Shown here: positions 55,501 to 61,500 of the stretch, in pieces
Layout: every line of letters begins with the position of its first letter
How positions within the stretch are numbered: the first letter of the stretch is position 1
Origin: Ridgeia piscesae
Lineage: Eukaryota > Annelida > Polychaeta > Sabellida > Siboglinidae
Length of the DNA: 64,000 nt
NCBI GenBank assembly: GCA_025642075.2
Contig: JAODUO010000184.1
Span: forward strand, 297,501-361,500
Direction of reading: 5' to 3'
The notes under the pieces: model-generated
What the model saw: only the letters and a program-made list of their open reading frames with translations
Told to the model about the DNA's origin: nothing
The model's database searches: none
Made by a program: the position numbers and the translations under genes

Positions 55501-58500
55501 ATGGAATGAATGGCTGGGAATGAATGGCTGGGAATGAATGGGTACATTATGAGACTGTCACGGACATCACCTTGGGACACCATGCCATCAACTACCCTAC
55601 TGGCCACCACTTAGTACTACTACTACTATTATTATTACCACAAGATGATGTGTCCAGTTAGTGTTGTCAACAGATTCCTATTCCAGAAGGAATCTACAGA
55701 TCTTCCATATTGGCAACTAAGTTGATTTCTGTTTCATTTGATTTATCCAATACAATAACAATGCACTTATACTGACATCACAGCTACAGAGCACCAGAAT
55801 TCTATGTCACAGTGCATGCACTCGTTTATATTGTGGTCGACAGAAAAAACAACAGAACCCAAATATAACTGATTAAATATTGTCCACTCCTTCCTTTCAG
55901 AGAAATTTTATGCGAGATTAACATTACAGAAAAACAAATTGGCAACAACCCTACATCATAGGTGTACCAAAATGACCAGAAACTTCAAAGCAGTTACCCC
56001 ACCAAACTGGGCGATCTTTTTATATGCGACTGTACGCGTCAGCCAAGAAATATAAATTGGCAATTAATAAAAGAAAGCTGCTTTAAGTGGTTTGCACCGA
56101 CTGCCCAAGAAACACTAGTAACTTGTCTCTTTCACCTGCCTAGAACAACGCCGCCCCGAACCGCCTTAGACCGCATGCTGACGGGAGCCACCTGGTGGTG
56201 GACCTTGTAGCACTTGACCTATTAAACACCTCTGACCGCAGCCTACACTCAGACAGCTTTCCCACACGTTTAACCCCACTCGAACACACGCAAAACATCA
56301 TCACAATGTTCCCGTTTGACCAGATCTAAACTTCTGGGTTTTAGCCAGACAAGAAATCTGCCGTCTGCAAAACATGTCTTCATGGATCGGACGCATGAAA
56401 TTGTCAAGTTTTGGAAATGAAAGCGTTAAATTGCAGGTACATGTACAGGTACATGAACCGCGGTAATTGCTAATTAAGGTGGTTAATTAAGATGTTGCAG
56501 GTACCTGGTGCCAGCAGAGTCTTCCAGCACTGCCACCGTCTTAGGTTACGGGCACCGCTTGCAGGGCACCGCATTTCTCTGGCGGTGCACCAACAATATT
56601 TGCCACGTCCCGCTCAATAGCCCACACTTACCAAAATGTATTCATTAATATTTTCATATGTACACCACACAAACTGCTCAAACTTAGGTACGTTGAAGAT
56701 CTTACGAAAAGCGTTGTTTTATGATTAGAAACATATAATGTAAATTTGACACATGCCAGAATTCCCACGATACACTTCCACGTTTTCCAACATGAGCTCC
56801 ACCTAGTGAGTGAGCATACACTGCAACAACAATAACACGTCTGCAGTCAACATTACCTCAAAAAATGAAGCTGAACCTATATGTGCCACAGAAAACACAT
56901 TTCTAACTCATGAAGCAACCACAGACTATGAAACACTGCAACAAAACAATCAAATGATTTTGAGGCCCAGAAAGACAGGATTCACGTACCTGTGGTTGCG
57001 AGTCACGTGCTGAATAGCCTCGGTTTGAATAAGGCATCTCGCTGTTTTTATCTACAACACAAAAGAGGACACATACATGACATGCACTCCTGATATCGGA
57101 GGTCAGGGCTGACCACATCTAAAGCCACGATGGCCAGGGCAACCCACCACTGTCTATAGCCAGGCACACATTTATACAGCTGAGTGAACTGGAACATAGT
57201 AGAATGAAAAAACCTGGCCAAGATTTTAACACCGCAGCACATGATTTGAACCTGTGCGCTCTTAGTTTTAGCTGAGTGTCCGAAGCTCTACCCCGGAGCC
57301 ATTGCGCTCTACATCACATCGCTGGCATCTGAGAACACCACCACCAATGAACAAGACAAAGGAGGACACTGGCTCAGTTTGCCTGGCGACATCTGACGAG
57401 CTGGGAAAAAAATTATATCTAGTTCACGACATAGAATATCAATGATAGTCACCATGTTGAAACAAGTTCCACTTTAAAAAAATTCACTAAAAAGGAATTA
57501 ACTAATAATTTCAAATGATTAATATATTCCAGTTTATTTCTGCTAAACTCTCCACCGTACGCCTTTAGCCTCACATTCTCATACTTGTCTCTCCTAACTG
57601 CTATACAACGTGTCAGTTCCAATTCCACGCATGTTATGTTTTTGTTAGCCTACAAATCAGCAAAAATGTACTAAGAAGGTCACTATCCTTTACCACAATA
57701 ATTAACTTTTCGGTGTCTTGTTTACCGTACTGTCGGCAGATGGATGATTACCTGTCAGGTCGACGCCACCTAGTCATTTAAATCCCGCGGCAGTTTCTTG
57801 GCAAGAAATAGGGAAATTATTAACTTCTCATCAGCCGCGTGCCGCCTTCGGCAGTAAACAAGTGGAGCTGTGCAAACCGCGTCTATTTAGATCCGTTTAT
57901 TCGCGGGTCGTTTGTAGTGACGTTGTCGGAGTCATCCACTTCTTAGTAAACATACGCTTGGAATGTTTATTTCATATCCGCATGTATTTCTGTATTGGTG
58001 TGTAATTTGTCAAAACCCCCACACGTCGTCTAGAAATACCATACGGATGGTACATAAAAGAGCGACTTTTCAATAATTGTTTCATATATTGCTAATGTAC
58101 ACTATAGTGTATAGATCTATGTATTATAATCGTAATTTTATATACGTTTTTCAGATTTATTTGTTAAATTCTTTTACTACTTATCTTTTTAATTTAATTA
58201 ATACACATTTAATGGCTTTAATTAAGTTTGACATATACCACCCGGAATTTTTTTTTACGCAGATTCAGATGCAGAGCAAATTTGTATTATTATATCATAA
58301 AAAAATACTAAGTACATAAAATGAACTATTGAGTGATTTATTTTCAATTAGCAAGGGAATGCACGGCTATATATCTGAGTAAGTACATAAACAACAGTCA
58401 TGACAGCCGGCCATTCACAATGTTTCGGACAACAACACTGGGTATAAACACTGTGCAAAACCTTGTCAAGACGGCCACAAAAACGACATTCAATGCTGAT

Positions 58501-61500
58501 TCGCTCCATTCAATTACCACAATTAGGATTGATGCTAGACACGTGGCATGGCGGTCAGAATGGATTTACAGGACGCACAGAGGACCTTTGCAGGCCCCAG
58601 TCATTACTATGGCAGTGGGCAGGCCAAAGAAACCGAAATCAATTTCTAAGCCGGACTGAACGAGTCAAAGCAACCATAATGACACAACCGACGGTTTGAC
58701 ACCGACGGCTCTCTATCGACATTGGCGACGCTGACAGACGCTGGACATACAGTGTCGGTGCAATCTCGTCTCGTCTGATTACCTTGTTAGAAGACGGCAC
58801 TGTTAATAATGTCAGCTAACTAGCAGTGGACACAAGCACTGAACAAGCGTGGTGCCAACAGTGCATGGTGCCAGCCAGCAAGTATGAACCAGTACCATGC
58901 TGACAGTACTTGGTGTCAGCATCCATAAACCAACACCATGATGATAGTGCATGGTGCCAGTCAGCAACAACTAACGAGCACCCAGCACTGTGCTGACAGC
59001 ACAAGCTGCATAGTCAGCACTCAGGGAAGGTCAGAAAGAACAAACCAGCACGCTGCTGACAGTGAGTGCGCAGTGCCTGTCAGCAACAATGAACAGACAC
59101 CTTGCTGACAGACGACATAGTGCCACGTCAACAAAAAACAACTGTTGACACAGACGCGTCCTTTCTGCACCATCTCAAGTCCTCGCACATTGTCAGTGTG
59201 TATTAATACGACACGAGAGTGTGGACACACAGAAAGCCATTACGTTGGCGACGCGGCCGACGCGATGACTCTCCTCTCCCCATAGCCCCAGCCCTGTCGC
59301 CTGCCCGCTCTCCCTGTGCTAGAAATAATTTCCACATTGTTCTATTATTAACGAGACTGTCTCGGTCGCATTTGACATCTAATTTCCTCAGGTAGGCTCC
59401 AGCAGCCACCGATACCTCTGCTTGTCTTGCACCTTTCTTGGGCCAGACGTCTCGAGTCTACCCTACAAATGTTTATGCCACTCCCCCAAAACGATGCATA
59501 CCTACTACCTCACTTTCAGGGGTCCAACCCCAATAGGGATTTTTCTTTTTCCTGCTCAATTAAGCCAACAGCGAAATTTAAAAAAAACTTGAGATGAGAT
59601 GATTCCAAGTGACATAGCCCGTCAAAAAAATTGGTATGATTTACAAGGCTGGTACCAACTGCTCTTCTAAGTACATTAATTCTTGAAACATGTTTTGAGA
59701 ACCCATCCTTATGTTTAATAATATTTAATTTGCTAGCGTCGGATCCACAACTGTTCGTACTGCCTTACAATACGCAAGACATCACAATCATTGAGCTAAA
59801 ATGGTTGTACTAAGACAGTTGCCTATGTGAATGTAGCGCCCTTTGGCAAATAATATCAAACTAACGACTTGGTAGCTTAGTTTCTGACACATTGACAATC
59901 ACAATCATCTACAGTGACCTACCATTCAATAGAATGGATACTTCTACTTGTAATGTTAATCGCTGCGACGTTCCCCAATCAAGTTACCTCCGCTAACAAG
60001 TCCATTTTTGTCTGTGCGTACGCCCGTAATTGTTAACAACAGCTGCGGAAGCAAAAATTACTGCTTTTATCTGTCTCATTAAACTGCCCGCAGACTTCAT
60101 GCAACATTTCTATATGGCCGATTTATTGGTGCGACTGCGTTCGTGGATTGCCACACCAATCGTCACTGTTTTTACGGTGCATTAAAACATCTCTCGTCTG
60201 AACATCTTTATTGCCGTCACCCGACAACCTTGCCCTTCTCAGGCAATGCATTATGGGTGATAATGAGCCGTACAAACACAGCATACATATCAAGTCTATT
60301 CAACCGTCTCACATGACATAACCGCTGCAAGCAGCAGCTTTGTGATGACTTGCCCATCCGCGATCGATCTAACATTTCTACGAAATACCAGAATTCAATC
60401 AAACGTTAATAAGTCACACAATGTGCAAATGGATTATAATATATTACATCATATTAGTTGTTTACCTGTACGTGGTCATAGACATATTTCTACTACAAAA
60501 ACAATATTACAGCACTTGATGAATAAAAACCAATTTCCAACTGACTATAATTATTACAAAAACACAGTAATATCTATAAGCATGAACTGCAACTAGAAAT
60601 ATTCACAAGACAAATGTAGGGTCACTGGGCACCACGAGTGACTTCAATCTCAATAGACAGACGGAGGGAGGGTGACTTACTGAGTAAAGATGGCATGTCG
60701 TTGGTCATGAAGGGGTGCATGGAGTCATTGTAGGGCGACTGACCACTGGGCTGTTGCTGACGACCCTCAAATACCTGTACACAACAGAGCACACAGGTGA
60801 AACGTGTGCACACACACACGCACGCACGCACACACACACGCATGCACACTCACACAACTACCACTGCTGGTCACCTCTATGTCCACGACTCTGGTTCTTG
60901 GCTGTTTTATTCTGCCATAACTTGTCACATTTTTATTTTACCACCCATCTAAGCCTCTCTCCCACCCCCATTCCCCTTCCTGGCTGCTCTTTAACCCACT
61001 GGTTTCCTCCTAAAAACCCTCTCCTCACACAAAATGTCTCCCTCGGCACTTCCATTGCTAGCTTTATAACCTCTTATCCTTGAACAGCAGTTGTCAATGT
61101 AAATGTCCACTATTATCTCCAGCATCACATTTTTCATTTTCCCTTTCTGCATAATTTTCAACATTATTTTAACTATTCATTAGTTATCTAATTAATTTAT
61201 TTACTGTTCAGTGTTTAATACACTTAACATACTATCTTGTTGTAAAGGATCTACAAATTATGGAAGGACTATTTTAAATAATATTTCATGGTAAACATTT
61301 TATAATTATGTTTTATTTAACTTAGAGTATAATTCTAAATGGTTGTGAGTATACATATGTATAACATTTTATAGCAATTTGATTGGGTAGGTGCTAGATA
61401 AATAAAATATTATTATTCCATTCAAACTATTACTACAAAATTATGATTCGAATGGTTTCAATCCTGGCTCTGTTAACTGGCCTGGGAATAGCTGTCATGT

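Larger units (their letters stand above)
44691..56989 (-). other. 12.3-kb intron between exons 3 and 4
   Basis: Mostly unique, AT-rich sequence. It holds a 25-bp tandem repeat (47.95 kb), a SINE-like 3' end (50.75 kb), a tetranucleotide array (51.45 kb), three copies of GGAATGAATGGCTG (55,503-55,545), and GC-balanced repeat-free blocks at 48.65-48.85, 49.45-49.56, 51.86-51.94, 52.16-52.33, 53.10-53.60 and 54.45-54.95 kb. No coding exon was recognised. Confidence 0.65.
57311..60680 (-). other. Intron between exons 2 and 3
   Basis: The intron contains GC-balanced blocks at about 57,770-57,960 and 60,040-60,330, and a diverged repeat zone of CAGTGCATGGTGCCAG-type units at 58,815-59,110. The 69-codon minus frame near 59.2-59.4 kb has no splice context. 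No exon is seen. Confidence 0.65.

Noticed and set aside
57240..57310. A functional tRNA gene on the minus strand
   Set aside because: A- and B-box-like motifs are present, but the acceptor and anticodon stems do not pair properly and SINE core text follows.
59203..59409. Minus frame starting [18 protein letters not shown] as an exon
   Set aside because: The composition is protein-like at first, but no donor or acceptor in a phase compatible with exons 2 and 3 is present.
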